Positions 15,292 to 21,688 of a DNA stretch of 21,688 nucleotides are shown here, in pieces. Source of the stretch: Alphaproteobacteria bacterium (GTDB lineage Bacteria; Pseudomonadota; Alphaproteobacteria; UBA3830); contig BNWE01000013.1 of the NCBI GenBank assembly GCA_025998595.1, forward strand, positions 1 to 21,688, read 5' to 3'. Every line of letters starts with the position of its first letter. The first letter of the stretch is position 1. Made by a program: the position numbers and the translations under genes. Under the pieces are notes generated by a model. The model saw nothing but the letters and a program-made list of their open reading frames with translations, was not told where the DNA came from and searched no databases.

Positions 15292-16452
15292 TTCGCGCCC
15301 GTGCGGCACGCACTTGGAACTCAAGCCATCTATTAGTTTTGCCAATGCTCCGTTACCCAATACGTTGAATCCAGTAACAATAGGATCAAAAATTATATAT
15401 ATCGCAATTATTAATGTGGACATTTCTGGCGTAAAATTAAGATACTTCTCCAATATTGGAATCATAACCAGAATTCCTCCGCCAGGAATTGCTGCGACAG
15501 AAAATTTTGCGATCACAAAAAACACCGCAAAAACAAAATATGAGCAAAAAGACGGCTCAGCAAATCCATGACTTTTGAGAAGTGCATACGCAACTATTGG
15601 AATAGCAAGGCAATCTCCCAGGAGATGCACATTTACCGTCGCTGATATGACTGAACCCGCTAGTTCTTTGTTCTTTACATTCTTTTCCGTTGATAATATT
15701 GTAACCGGCATTGTCAGAGCGCTGGACATTGTACTGATCGCCGTTAACCACGCAGGAAACATATTTTCCAAACAAGAAATACATTTTTTTAAGGAGAGCT
15801 TGTTGATAGCATAATAAGTCGCAAATGTGTGAAACGTGGCGTAGACGACAAATACAAGTAAAATCGAAGAATAGCTCTTTATGATATTTACGAGACTTCC
15901 TTCGGATGCATTTTTTACAACAAATCCTATGATAAATAGTGGAACCAGGAGTGAAATAACAGAAAACAAATTCTGCACAATAGCGTCTATTTTGTCGGCA
16001 ATTAAAAGTGCCCATTCGCGATTGTAGTAGGCAGCAACTAGTCCAGCGCCAATGCCTCCAAAAAGTGCCCAATCATTTTTTATGATACTAGGAATCAAAA
16101 ACTCAAAATACGGCTCCAATATACTTTTGTTACTGGTAACACCTCCAAGATCAAAGTCAAAGTGGTACAAAAGGGTTCCTATATTGCATGCCACAAACGT
16201 ATTGAAGAAGTTTGATATACACAGAGTTCCGAAAATCAAAAACAAAACACTAACCGCATGGCTTGATAATTTCACTAGCGTTTTAAAAAGCAGTCCAAAG
16301 ATAATAAACGGCATTACACATAAAACGATAGACTTTATGGTCAGGCTTAATGCATAAATTATGCTTTTTACATCATAGGGAACAAATGGATGCAAAAATA
16401 TCGATGCAACAATTACGATAATCAAAACTAGAGGCAAATTCTTTATTGACAT
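15289..16452 (-). CDS. SDF-family (DAACS) Na+/H+:amino/organic-acid symporter
   Basis: An inner-membrane secondary transporter of 387 residues with about eight transmembrane segments plus two hairpins. Family landmarks: HP1 serine-rich tip and following helix (STMSSALTMP), TM7 region (ATVNVHLLGDCLAIPI), HP2 (AAIPGGGI) and TM8 (DPIVTGFNVLGN). Compared with GltPh/DctA, the NMDGT sodium motif is replaced by NVHLLG, the TM8 arginine that binds the side-chain carboxylate is replaced by Val, and the TM8 Asp that helps bind sodium is Asn. A dicarboxylate substrate is therefore doubtful. ATG 16452 follows GAGAG; GTG 16488 would add 12 residues. It runs codirectionally with the lipoprotein gene, about 200 bp away. 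Confidence 0.8.
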   Translation of the reverse strand: MSIKNLPLVLIIVIVASIFLHPFVPYDVKSIIYALSLTIKSIVLCVMPFIIFGLLFKTLVKLSSHAVSVLFLIFGTLCISNFFNTFVACNIGTLLYHFDFDLGGVTSNKSILEPYFEFLIPSIIKNDWALFGGIGAGLVAAYYNREWALLIADKIDAIVQNLFSVISLLVPLFIIGFVVKNASEGSLVNIIKSYSSILLVFVVYATFHTFATYYAINKLSLKKCISCLENMFPAWLTAISTMSSALTMPVTILSTEKNVKNKELAGSVISATVNVHLLGDCLAIPIVAYALLKSHGFAEPSFCSYFVFAVFFVIAKFSVAAIPGGGILVMIPILEKYLNFTPEMSTLIIAIYIIFDPIVTGFNVLGNGALAKLIDGLSSKCVPHGRE

Positions 16453-16656
16453 TGAACTCTCAATATTTAAAATGGTAAAACGTAGCACAAATGAAAAACA
16501 TTTTCAATTGCATATTCAGTAAAAAACAAATCTTGTCTTCAGTATTTTTTGCTCTCTGACTGCCTCTAAAACGAAACCTTTTTCAAAGACAATTAATCCA
16601 ATTTGTTCTTACGCGAGTCCTAATTCAACCATACGCAATGGTGCAAGCCACCTTTC

Positions 16657-17208
16657 CTACTCGATGACTGGAATGTATCGTACCACTTTTGTTATTTTTT
16701 CTTGGAGACGTGATGCTAGCTCTGGCATTGTTCTACCTATACTTCGTTTCGCTTTTTCAAAGTCATTCTTGATTTCTATTGTTCTATTAGATGGATAAAA
16801 AACAAAGTCTCCGATATAAACAACTTCTCCTTTCTTAACATCTATATAAACATTAAAGTTTGACCAAATCTTAATCCAATCACCAATACGCCATATAACC
16901 GTGTCAAGTTTATACCTGCCTTCTTTTAACAATTTTGCTTCCCATTCATTATCAGTAGTGCTAGAAAATTGCGCGCAATGCGGGGGCTTTCCCTCACAGA
17001 CAAGCGAGAAACTCAATCGGGACCTAGTGATATCTTCCCAAAAACCTCCTTTTCTCTCTCCATCAATTGCTCTAAAGACGGCAATAGCTTTTGAGCGCAA
17101 TTGAGCATCAATGCTTACATCCTTGCTATAATCAGGAGCGTACTCAAAAGGAGAACATCCAATTAACAAAAACAAAGCACAAAATGCAAAACTTTTATAT
17201 ATCTTCAT
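16657..17208 (-). CDS. Putative lipoprotein
   Basis: 183 residues with a lipoprotein signal peptide (MKIYKSFAFCALFLLIGC; lipidated Cys18). The mature part has no family I recognise. It alternates beta-like stretches (DWIKIWSNFNVYIDV, GEVVYIGDFVFYPSN) and ends with a helix-like basic region. The VYIGDF motif is seen in a number of small proteobacterial lipoproteins of unknown function. It is expected on the periplasmic face of a membrane. The ribosome site is weak. Confidence 0.65.
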   Translation of the reverse strand: MKIYKSFAFCALFLLIGCSPFEYAPDYSKDVSIDAQLRSKAIAVFRAIDGERKGGFWEDITRSRLSFSLVCEGKPPHCAQFSSTTDNEWEAKLLKEGRYKLDTVIWRIGDWIKIWSNFNVYIDVKKGEVVYIGDFVFYPSNRTIEIKNDFEKAKRSIGRTMPELASRLQEKITKVVRYIPVIE

Positions 17209-17304
17209 ACGAATCCATCGACTTATAACTGCATTGAAGTTTATAGAAAATCTTCTAAATTAGCAATAGGTTTTATTGGCAATTCTTTACAACACTCCTT
17301 CCTT

Positions 17305-17420
17305 CAGGGCTTTTTAGTTCTCGGAAGATAACGTTCAAGTTGCAGCATTTTCGTGTGTTAATTGTTTGCAGACGTTTTGTTGCAATTTCAACATTCAGCG
17401 CGGAGAACTAAAAAGCCCTG
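17305..17420. repeat. 116-bp imperfect inverted repeat downstream of potG
   Basis: The arms 17305-17324 (CAGGGCTTTTTAGTTCTCGG) and 17401-17420 are reverse complements with one mismatch. Inside, 17333-17352 and about 17375-17395 are weakly complementary as well, so the whole unit could fold. GGAAGG occurs next to both arms. It starts 11 bp after the potG stop and could act as a transcript-end structure or be a small palindromic mobile element. Confidence 0.65.
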
Positions 17421-17430
17421 CCTTCCTTCG

Positions 17431-18576
17431 TTACATGGATAGAATTATTCCGTTTTCCGGTTTCCAATATAAGAATACCTCGTCTTCCCATTGTATTGGA
17501 CGTTCTGCCACCCTCACTAGATTTGCGACAGTAGCCAAAATCTTTATACCAGACGGCAGCATAACGTGATATATGGAAACATCGCCCAGATAAACTATGT
17601 CCTCCACGACTCCGTTGGTCCAGTTATATTCTCCCTTAGGAGGAACCGTCGTAAGCATTACTTTTTCCGGACGAACGGCAACACTTATCTGCGCCCCCAC
17701 TGGAACTGATGCCGAATGCGTTATATAGAGATTTTTCTCCATGAGCGTAGATTTTACAATGACGTGATCCGACTGCTCCTCAACGAGAATTCCGTCAAAT
17801 AGATTTACCGATCCGATGAAATTCGCCACATATTTGGAGTTGGGATACTCATATATTTCAGTCGGTTCTCCCACCTGCATAATTCTTCCTTCATTCATTA
17901 GTCCGATTCTCGATGACATGGTCATGGCTTCCTCCTGATCGTGGGAAACCATCACAAAGGTTACGCCGACCATCTCCTGAATGTTCACCAACTCCAGCTG
18001 AGTTTGCTCTCGTAATTTTTTATCAAGTGCCGCCATAGGCTCGTCCAGCAGAACCAATTTCGGATGCTTCACAAGACTCCGAGCCAATGCCACCCTCTGC
18101 CTCTCTCCGCCAGACAATTGCTCCGGCATTCTCTTGTTGTAGCCACTCATCTGAACAAGCTCGAGATATGCCGTAACGCGCTCTTTAATTTCTGCTTTTT
18201 TTATTCCCTCTTGTATTAGACCAAAAGCAACGTTCTGTTCCACAGTCATGTGGGGAAATAGTGCATACGATTGGAATACCATGCTAACTGGACGCTTATA
18301 GGCTGGCGTATCAGTCATATCAACGCCATCTATGAAGATTTTTCCCTTTGTTGGAGACTCAAATCCAGCCAACATTCTCAGAAGAGTGGATTTCCCACAG
18401 CCGGATCTACCAAGCAGCGAAAATAGCTCCCCTTTGTATATGGAAAGAGATACATCGTTAACCGCTACTACTCCATTAAATGTCTTTGTTAGATTCTTTA
18501 TGCTCACATACGGTTGTAATTTCGGATCCTGCCACGGTTCCAATTTTTTGCTCAGACGTTTCGCCTGTGTAGCCAT
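17431..18576 (-). CDS. potG: Polyamine ABC transporter ATP-binding protein, PotG type
   Basis: The cytoplasmic ATPase that drives putrescine/spermidine import. 381 residues, the length of E. coli PotG/PotA. Order: Walker A GRSGCGKST (residues 56-64), Q-loop FQSYALFPHMTVEQN, signature LSGGERQRVALARSL, Walker B LVLLDEPMAALDKKLRE, H-loop VSHDQEEAMTM, then a regulatory TOBE-like domain (AVRPEKVML, VVEDIVYLGDVSIYHV). The N-terminus, the GSVNLFDG stretch and the C-terminal W-x-DEV-x-L-x-W agree best with PotG (putrescine). The start at 18576 has AAAGGA at a proper distance; a longer frame from 18738 runs through IS remnants and is rejected. No permease or binding-protein gene is beside it in the window. 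Confidence 0.9.
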   Translation of the reverse strand: MATQAKRLSKKLEPWQDPKLQPYVSIKNLTKTFNGVVAVNDVSLSIYKGELFSLLGRSGCGKSTLLRMLAGFESPTKGKIFIDGVDMTDTPAYKRPVSMVFQSYALFPHMTVEQNVAFGLIQEGIKKAEIKERVTAYLELVQMSGYNKRMPEQLSGGERQRVALARSLVKHPKLVLLDEPMAALDKKLREQTQLELVNIQEMVGVTFVMVSHDQEEAMTMSSRIGLMNEGRIMQVGEPTEIYEYPNSKYVANFIGSVNLFDGILVEEQSDHVIVKSTLMEKNLYITHSASVPVGAQISVAVRPEKVMLTTVPPKGEYNWTNGVVEDIVYLGDVSIYHVMLPSGIKILATVANLVRVAERPIQWEDEVFLYWKPENGIILSM

Positions 18577-18701
18577 TGATATTCCTTTCATCTCGCAATG
18601 GCCTAAGAATACAGAATGCGCTCCGATAATGCAACGGATTCCATTAGACCTGCTGCAAAACCAAGTATGTTGGGCCTTTTGGTCATCGGTGCTTACAGTA
18701 T

Positions 18702-18906
18702 CATGAAAAACTACATTGGTATAGACGTAGCCAAGCAAAAAGCGGACATATTCTCATTGGAAAATTCCACATATTTGACCGTTGAAAACGACGAAGAGTT
18801 CCTGATGACGGAGCTTTCAAAGTTCGCTTCGTCGGAGACTTTAATCGTCTTGGAAAATACCGGCGGTTATGAGCAAACCTGTATAAAAGTAGCGCTTAAA
18901 CGCTAA
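18702..18906 (+). pseudogene. IS110-family transposase, N-terminal fragment
   Basis: From ATG 18702 the frame reads NYIGIDVAKQKADIFSLEN and then SETLIVLENTGGYEQTCIKV before a stop at 18904. YIGIDVAK with the first catalytic Asp, and the Glu in LENTGGYE, are the IS110 DEDD RuvC-like signature. Only about 67 of 300-400 residues remain; the rest, with the tnpA C-terminal Ser domain, is lost. Confidence 0.75.
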
Positions 18907-18949
18907 CTCCGCAAGAGCATCGGTACAGAGGAAAAACGCACTGAGTTGA

Positions 18950-19215
18950 CTGAGCGAACAGAAAAGCTTTTGGGAAGCTCTGAAGCAGAGAGGCATTGAC
19001 GTCAAGATTTTGCAAAAGACACTTGGTTTCTCACGAGCGACCTACTATCGCAAGCGAAAGTTATTGCATGCTACAACGTTGGATGAAATGCGCGTCGAAC
19101 TCCAAAAGGACACAAATATAATTATTATCGACCACATAAGTGGTTGAAAGGCAAGACACCTATGGAGTATATTAACTCAACCTATAAGGGATATAAGCCG
19201 TCTCATATGTCTTAA
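18950..19215 (+). pseudogene. IS481-like transposase, internally deleted and frameshifted
   Basis: One frame (18950-19145) encodes a helix-turn-helix segment, LSEQKSFWEALKQRG then LQKTLGFSRATYYRKRK. A second frame (19114-19215) encodes the end of an integrase core, YNYYRPHKWLKGKTPMEYIN. These are the start and end of an IS481/IS3-type transposase; the DDE core between them is deleted. Confidence 0.65.
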
Positions 19216-19220
19216 TCCCG

Positions 19221-19358
19221 CACAAAGAACGACACCTTGTCGAGAGTTTCTTCAGTAAAATAAAATGCTTCAGAAGAGTGTCTTCTAGATTCTGTAAAAC
19301 GTCATCTTCATATTTGTCTTTTTTGCATATCGTCGGAGCCCTCATATGGCTGCGATAA
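19221..19358 (+). pseudogene. IS5-family transposase, C-terminal fragment
   Basis: The frame reads ERHLVESFFSKIKCFRRVSS then YLSFLHIVGALIWLR and stops at 19358. VE-FF-K-K-FRR and the ending ALIWLR are hallmarks of IS5-type (IS427/IS1031) transposases; the FF-x-K motif follows the catalytic Glu. Confidence 0.75.
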
Positions 19359-19427
19359 TTTCGCTAACAGAACCTAGAGACAGAAAAAATCTTTTTTTCA
19401 TATATAACCACCTTAATTTCTGTTAGA

Positions 19428-20843
19428 TCATGGAACATGCCAAGACGCTGATATCCGCGCTACACGTCCACCTGTTTCAAGTTTGATTTTGCTTTTGCAG
19501 CTGTATCTGTGCCATGAAACAATAGGATCTGGCAAATAACATTGACTATCCAGTTGTCCGTGCATATCTGCATTTAACCGATACCCAAATTCAGCTCTTA
19601 TAGATACTGTCCTCCATACTATTTTTTCCATACCAATCGTGAATTCTGGAACAAACTTCGATACTTTTGTGCTGTTGAGATAACTAGCCACATTATGGTA
19701 TGATGTTCTGCTGTCGACCTCTGCTTTTACATTGGCCATTCCTAACTTTAGATAGATCATTGCCGCGATACTTTTTACATAATATCCTCCTCTAAGCGAG
19801 AAACCATAGGAAACTCCATTTTTCTTTAATGTATCTGATAGCGCGCAATTATCGTAATTTTCTTCTGGATTGCGCTCTGGACGTGACGTTCCAAAGCTCG
19901 GACTTTCCTCTCCAAACCTGATGAGCTCCTGTTCCCAGTTTTGAAAACATTTCTCTTTCTTAGTTGTTTTTCCCAGATCTACAAAGAACTCTCCACCCAA
20001 ATAAAAATTATCATAAGACTCATTGCTCAAAAATTTACCATATCCCACAGTTACCGAAATTATCGGCAGTGTTTTGGAAAAATCCGCTATTTTTGCTTTT
20101 TTATTTGCTGATAATTTAAATATTGCCTCATCATTGCGAATGGAAAAGTAATTGTTTTTTAGGCGCCAGCCCTCATTTTCGTTGGGATTTTTAAAAAAAT
20201 TCTTATATTCATTTATAAAATTCTTTTCTGCTTCTTCTTTAATGTCTTCTTTTTTAATTTCCTCATCTTCCTTACCTTCCTCGCTTTTATCTTTATTTTT
20301 GCTTTTTTTGTCTTCAGCTTTTGTATCTCCAACTGCTAATGTTGGTTTTATTACTGGTGTTGCTTCCTGCGATTCCGTTGTGACATTACTTTTAGACATG
20401 TCACACCCAACGCCCAGTGATACATAGAATCCTTCCAATAGCTTTTTTGGATCGGCTTTAGGTAGTTCCGCTTCTGTTTTTTCGGTGGATGATTCATCAT
20501 CTTCATCGTTCTGCAATTGATTGGCGTCATCCTCATCTTCGCGTTCGTCTTTCTTGTGATCAGTATCATCTTTCTCCTCCTGCGATTGATCGGCGTCATC
20601 CTCACCTTCGCGCTTGTCTTTCTTATGATCAGGATCGTCTTTATCATCCTGCGATTTATCGGTATCTTCCTCAGCTTCGCGCTTGTCTTTCTTATGATCA
20701 GGATCATCTTTATCATCCTGCGATTTATCGATGGATTTTTTTGGTACAGCTTCTCTGTAGATTATCGTTTTAAATGGCAGTGCAATCACGCAATTACATA
20801 AAACAAAAGATGCCAAGCATACGCCGAATACAACTATCTTCAT
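19428..20843 (-). CDS. Outer-membrane barrel protein with acidic repeat region
   Basis: 471 residues. Residues 1-21 are a Sec signal peptide (VFGVCLASFVLCNCVIALP). Residues 39-107 hold three copies of a 23-residue charged repeat (DKSQDDKDDPDHKKDKRE type) plus a decayed fourth. From residue ~138 a barrel begins with LLEGFYVSLGVGCDMSKS, interrupted by a Lys/Glu-rich insert (~175-220). Later strands (ISVTVGYGKF, YGFSLRGGYYV, FTIGMEKIVW, VSIRAEFGYRLN, GRVARISASWHV) are typical OmpA/Opa-like hairpins. It matches the C-terminal piece at 3-353 and the N-terminal piece at 21178, so it is one of a paralogous surface-protein family. The repeat is probably periplasmic or surface-exposed; its role is unknown. 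Confidence 0.75.
   Translation of the reverse strand: MKIVVFGVCLASFVLCNCVIALPFKTIIYREAVPKKSIDKSQDDKDDPDHKKDKREAEEDTDKSQDDKDDPDHKKDKREGEDDADQSQEEKDDTDHKKDEREDEDDANQLQNDEDDESSTEKTEAELPKADPKKLLEGFYVSLGVGCDMSKSNVTTESQEATPVIKPTLAVGDTKAEDKKSKNKDKSEEGKEDEEIKKEDIKEEAEKNFINEYKNFFKNPNENEGWRLKNNYFSIRNDEAIFKLSANKKAKIADFSKTLPIISVTVGYGKFLSNESYDNFYLGGEFFVDLGKTTKKEKCFQNWEQELIRFGEESPSFGTSRPERNPEENYDNCALSDTLKKNGVSYGFSLRGGYYVKSIAAMIYLKLGMANVKAEVDSRTSYHNVASYLNSTKVSKFVPEFTIGMEKIVWRTVSIRAEFGYRLNADMHGQLDSQCYLPDPIVSWHRYSCKSKIKLETGGRVARISASWHVP
20488..20729 (-). repeat. 69-bp coding tandem repeat (VNTR)
   Basis: Three full units of 23 codons (20523-20729) and one partial unit (to about 20488) encode the acidic repeat of the barrel protein. 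Units 1 and 2 are nearly identical at both DNA and protein level; unit 3 is more diverged, so units have been added on the 5' side of the gene. Confidence 0.85.
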
Positions 20844-21177
20844 TTGGCTATCACACTAATATCAAAAACACACAATATATTATGTAACAAACAAAATGAA
20901 TCAGCAATATGAAATAATTTTTATTTAATTTTATGAGCTATACAAATGCGAGAGAACATAGATTGAATAAGTATTGGTTATAATAATGATGAGTTCATAT
21001 AGCAAAGATTTAAGATTACTAGTTGTAAAATGACAGATGTTCATAACGTTTCATTTGGCTTTCCATTTAAAACGTTGCTTTTTTGTAACACAAAATAGTT
21101 AATTTATTCGCGAATATTGCACAATTCAAAAAAGAATCATACGATACACAACGTTAATTTTTTTATGGAGTCTTTTA
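20844..21177. promoter_or_regulatory. Divergent AT-rich promoter region of two outer-membrane protein genes
   Basis: 334 bp without a gene. On the minus strand CAGCAA/ATTATG read as TTGCTG (20907-20902) - 17 bp - CATAAT (20884-20879), 35 bp before the barrel gene start. On the plus strand TTGCAC (21117-21122) - 17 bp - TACGAT (21140-21145) lies 33 bp before ATG 21178 but is a weak match. No shared operator was recognised. Confidence 0.4.
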
Positions 21178-21379
21178 ATGAATAAAGTTTTGTTGTCTGC
21201 CGTTGTTGGATTTTTAGCCTTCGCAATTGCAAATAATGCAGATGCTAGAGGAAAGCGGACCGAAGAAGCAGAAGCATCTGATGGTTGCCTATTAAACGGA
21301 GTATATTTTGCAGCTGGTATTGGTGGAAGCTTCTATAATAATAAGTTGGAACCAGACGATATAAATCTTAAGCTCGAGA
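21178..21379 (+). pseudogene. Outer-membrane protein gene, truncated by a group II intron remnant
   Basis: The start has a good ribosome site (GGAG, 7 nt). The product begins with a signal peptide (NKVLLSAVVGFLAFAIANNADA) and the first barrel strand NGVYFAAGIGGSFYNN, parallel to GFYVSLGVGCDMSKS in the gene at 19428. Homology stops after LKLESR, where antisense intron sequence begins; the frame then runs to a stop at 21456 through non-coding RNA sequence. The rest of the barrel is not seen in the window. Confidence 0.75.
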
Positions 21380-21455
21380 GTAGACGGCTCACATTGCTGT
21401 GGCCGCCCCTCCACAGAACCAGGACTTGCCCTATTAAGGCATCCGGCTCCCAATA
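21380..21455 (-). ncRNA. 3' end of a group II intron (domains V and VI)
   Basis: On the minus strand, 21449-21416 is a 34-nt domain V with the AGC triad (GAGCCGGATGCC...GGGCAAGTCC...GGTTC); one extra T and an A in place of C at the bulge show decay. It is followed by a domain VI hairpin at about 21406-21384: GGCGGC/GCCGTC and CACA/TGTG stems, a GCAA tetraloop and a bulged A at 21389, the expected branch-point, nine nt before the likely intron end (TAC, 21380). The intron lies antisense to the outer-membrane gene. Confidence 0.75.
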
Positions 21456-21629
21456 GCATTTCACTTTCTCCAAAGAGAAAGCTTATTACCGATAATGCTT
21501 CTCCGTCTTTTCGGCCTAAAATCCGAACAGATCCGCTTCTCGATAACGCAACACTACCCTTACCCCCAGGGTCTTTTAATTCTCCCCAAGAAGTAATAAA
21601 GTATTAATAAGTTTTATAGAGGCAAGAGA
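21456..21629 (-). mobile_element. Probable upstream part of the group II intron remnant
   Basis: The sequence directly 5' of domain V (minus strand) has a hairpin (CTTTCTC/GAGAAAG around 21463-21484) and no reverse-transcriptase/maturase coding, so the intron ORF is deleted. The left boundary of the intron and any resumed exon cannot be identified. An open minus-strand frame through this stretch has no recognisable product. Confidence 0.35.
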
Positions 21630-21688
21630 ATGGCAACGTTAACAGAAATATTTTCAAGTATAGAGGATCCGCGGAATCCAGCAGGTCG
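21630..21688 (+). CDS. ISAs1-family transposase, N-terminal start (3' end outside window)
   Basis: ATG 21630 follows GAGGCAAGAG, and the 19 visible codons read ATLTEIFSSIEDPRNPAG. The 'I-x-DPR' pattern at this distance from the start is typical of ISAs1/H-repeat-associated transposases. Whether the element is complete cannot be seen. Confidence 0.55.
   Translation, partial: MATLTEIFSSIEDPRNPAG

Larger units (their letters stand above)
18644..19375 (+). mobile_element. Insertion-sequence graveyard (IS5 ends with IS110 and IS481 pieces inside)
   Basis: The left boundary is a sequence like the IS5-type ends at 14089 and 15291 (TAGACCTGCTGCAAAACCAA at 18644). The right part encodes the C-terminus of an IS5-type transposase followed by a degenerate end near 19371. 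Between them are pieces of an IS110-type and an IS481-type transposase, none of which is complete. Confidence 0.6.

Noticed and set aside
17431..18738. 435-residue version of PotG
   Set aside because: The first 54 residues translate IS5/IS110 remnant sequence; ATG 18576 has a ribosome site and gives the family length.
20488..20729. CRISPR-like array
   Set aside because: The units are contiguous, coding and without spacers; it is a protein tandem repeat.
20351..20801. Overlapping repeat-rich frames on both strands
   Set aside because: They arise from the 69-bp coding repeat of the outer-membrane gene read in other frames.
21178..21456. Intact 92-residue small secreted protein
   Set aside because: The last third is antisense translation of group II intron domains V and VI.

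Overview
This AT-rich window most likely comes from a host-associated, probably intracellular alphaproteobacterium (Rickettsiales/Holosporales-like). That is inference, from an alphaproteobacterial-style lytic transglycosylase (RPWPWT and DVGCMQVNL motifs), several OmpA/Opa-type outer-membrane barrel genes, a Sec-exported ankyrin protein and many decayed mobile elements of different families. No rRNA, tRNA or CRISPR array was seen.

Layout. 1-353: the end of an outer-membrane barrel gene. 366-2534: a tight four-gene stress operon (AhpC-type peroxiredoxin, Fe superoxide dismutase, O6-alkylguanine-DNA methyltransferase, family-6 hypoxanthine-DNA glycosylase) behind a good sigma70-type promoter. 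2720-6041: a convergent MFS transporter, then a lytic transglycosylase and a YmdB-type phosphodiesterase, then an ankyrin gene. The stretch 2012-6609 (4,598 bp) recurs directly at 6635-11232 with one base difference noticed (T2103/A6726), so it is a very recent tandem duplication. The intact ankyrin gene ends the second copy at 12654.

The duplication junction (6606-6643) is the most striking feature. Between the two copies lies a 38-bp stretch that is the reverse complement of part of the MFS gene (3352-3389), joined by microhomologies of 4 bp (GAAA) and 9 bp (CTCTAAAAA). This is the signature expected of template switching. The result is one in-frame ORF made of ankyrin, MFS and methyltransferase pieces, and it puts the second glycosylase gene behind the ankyrin promoter instead of the stress promoter.

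12655-14359 is a gene-poor zone with an internally deleted IS1-family element, a possible metalloprotease fragment, pal and an IS5-like terminal repeat. 14089-15291 is a TadE-like gene bracketed by inverted IS5-like ends. Then come a divergent SDF-family symporter, a lipoprotein, a large inverted repeat and an orphan potG-like ATPase. 18644-19375 is an insertion-sequence graveyard (IS5, IS110 and IS481 pieces). The window ends with two divergent barrel genes. One carries a 69-bp coding tandem repeat. The other is cut off by the antisense 3' end of a group II intron (domains V and VI recognisable), followed by the first codons of an ISAs1-type transposase.

No wholly new multi-gene system can be demonstrated. 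The strongest leads are the microhomology-mediated duplication with its chimeric junction, the stress/repair operon, the TIR-flanked tadE unit and the symporter with altered binding-site residues.
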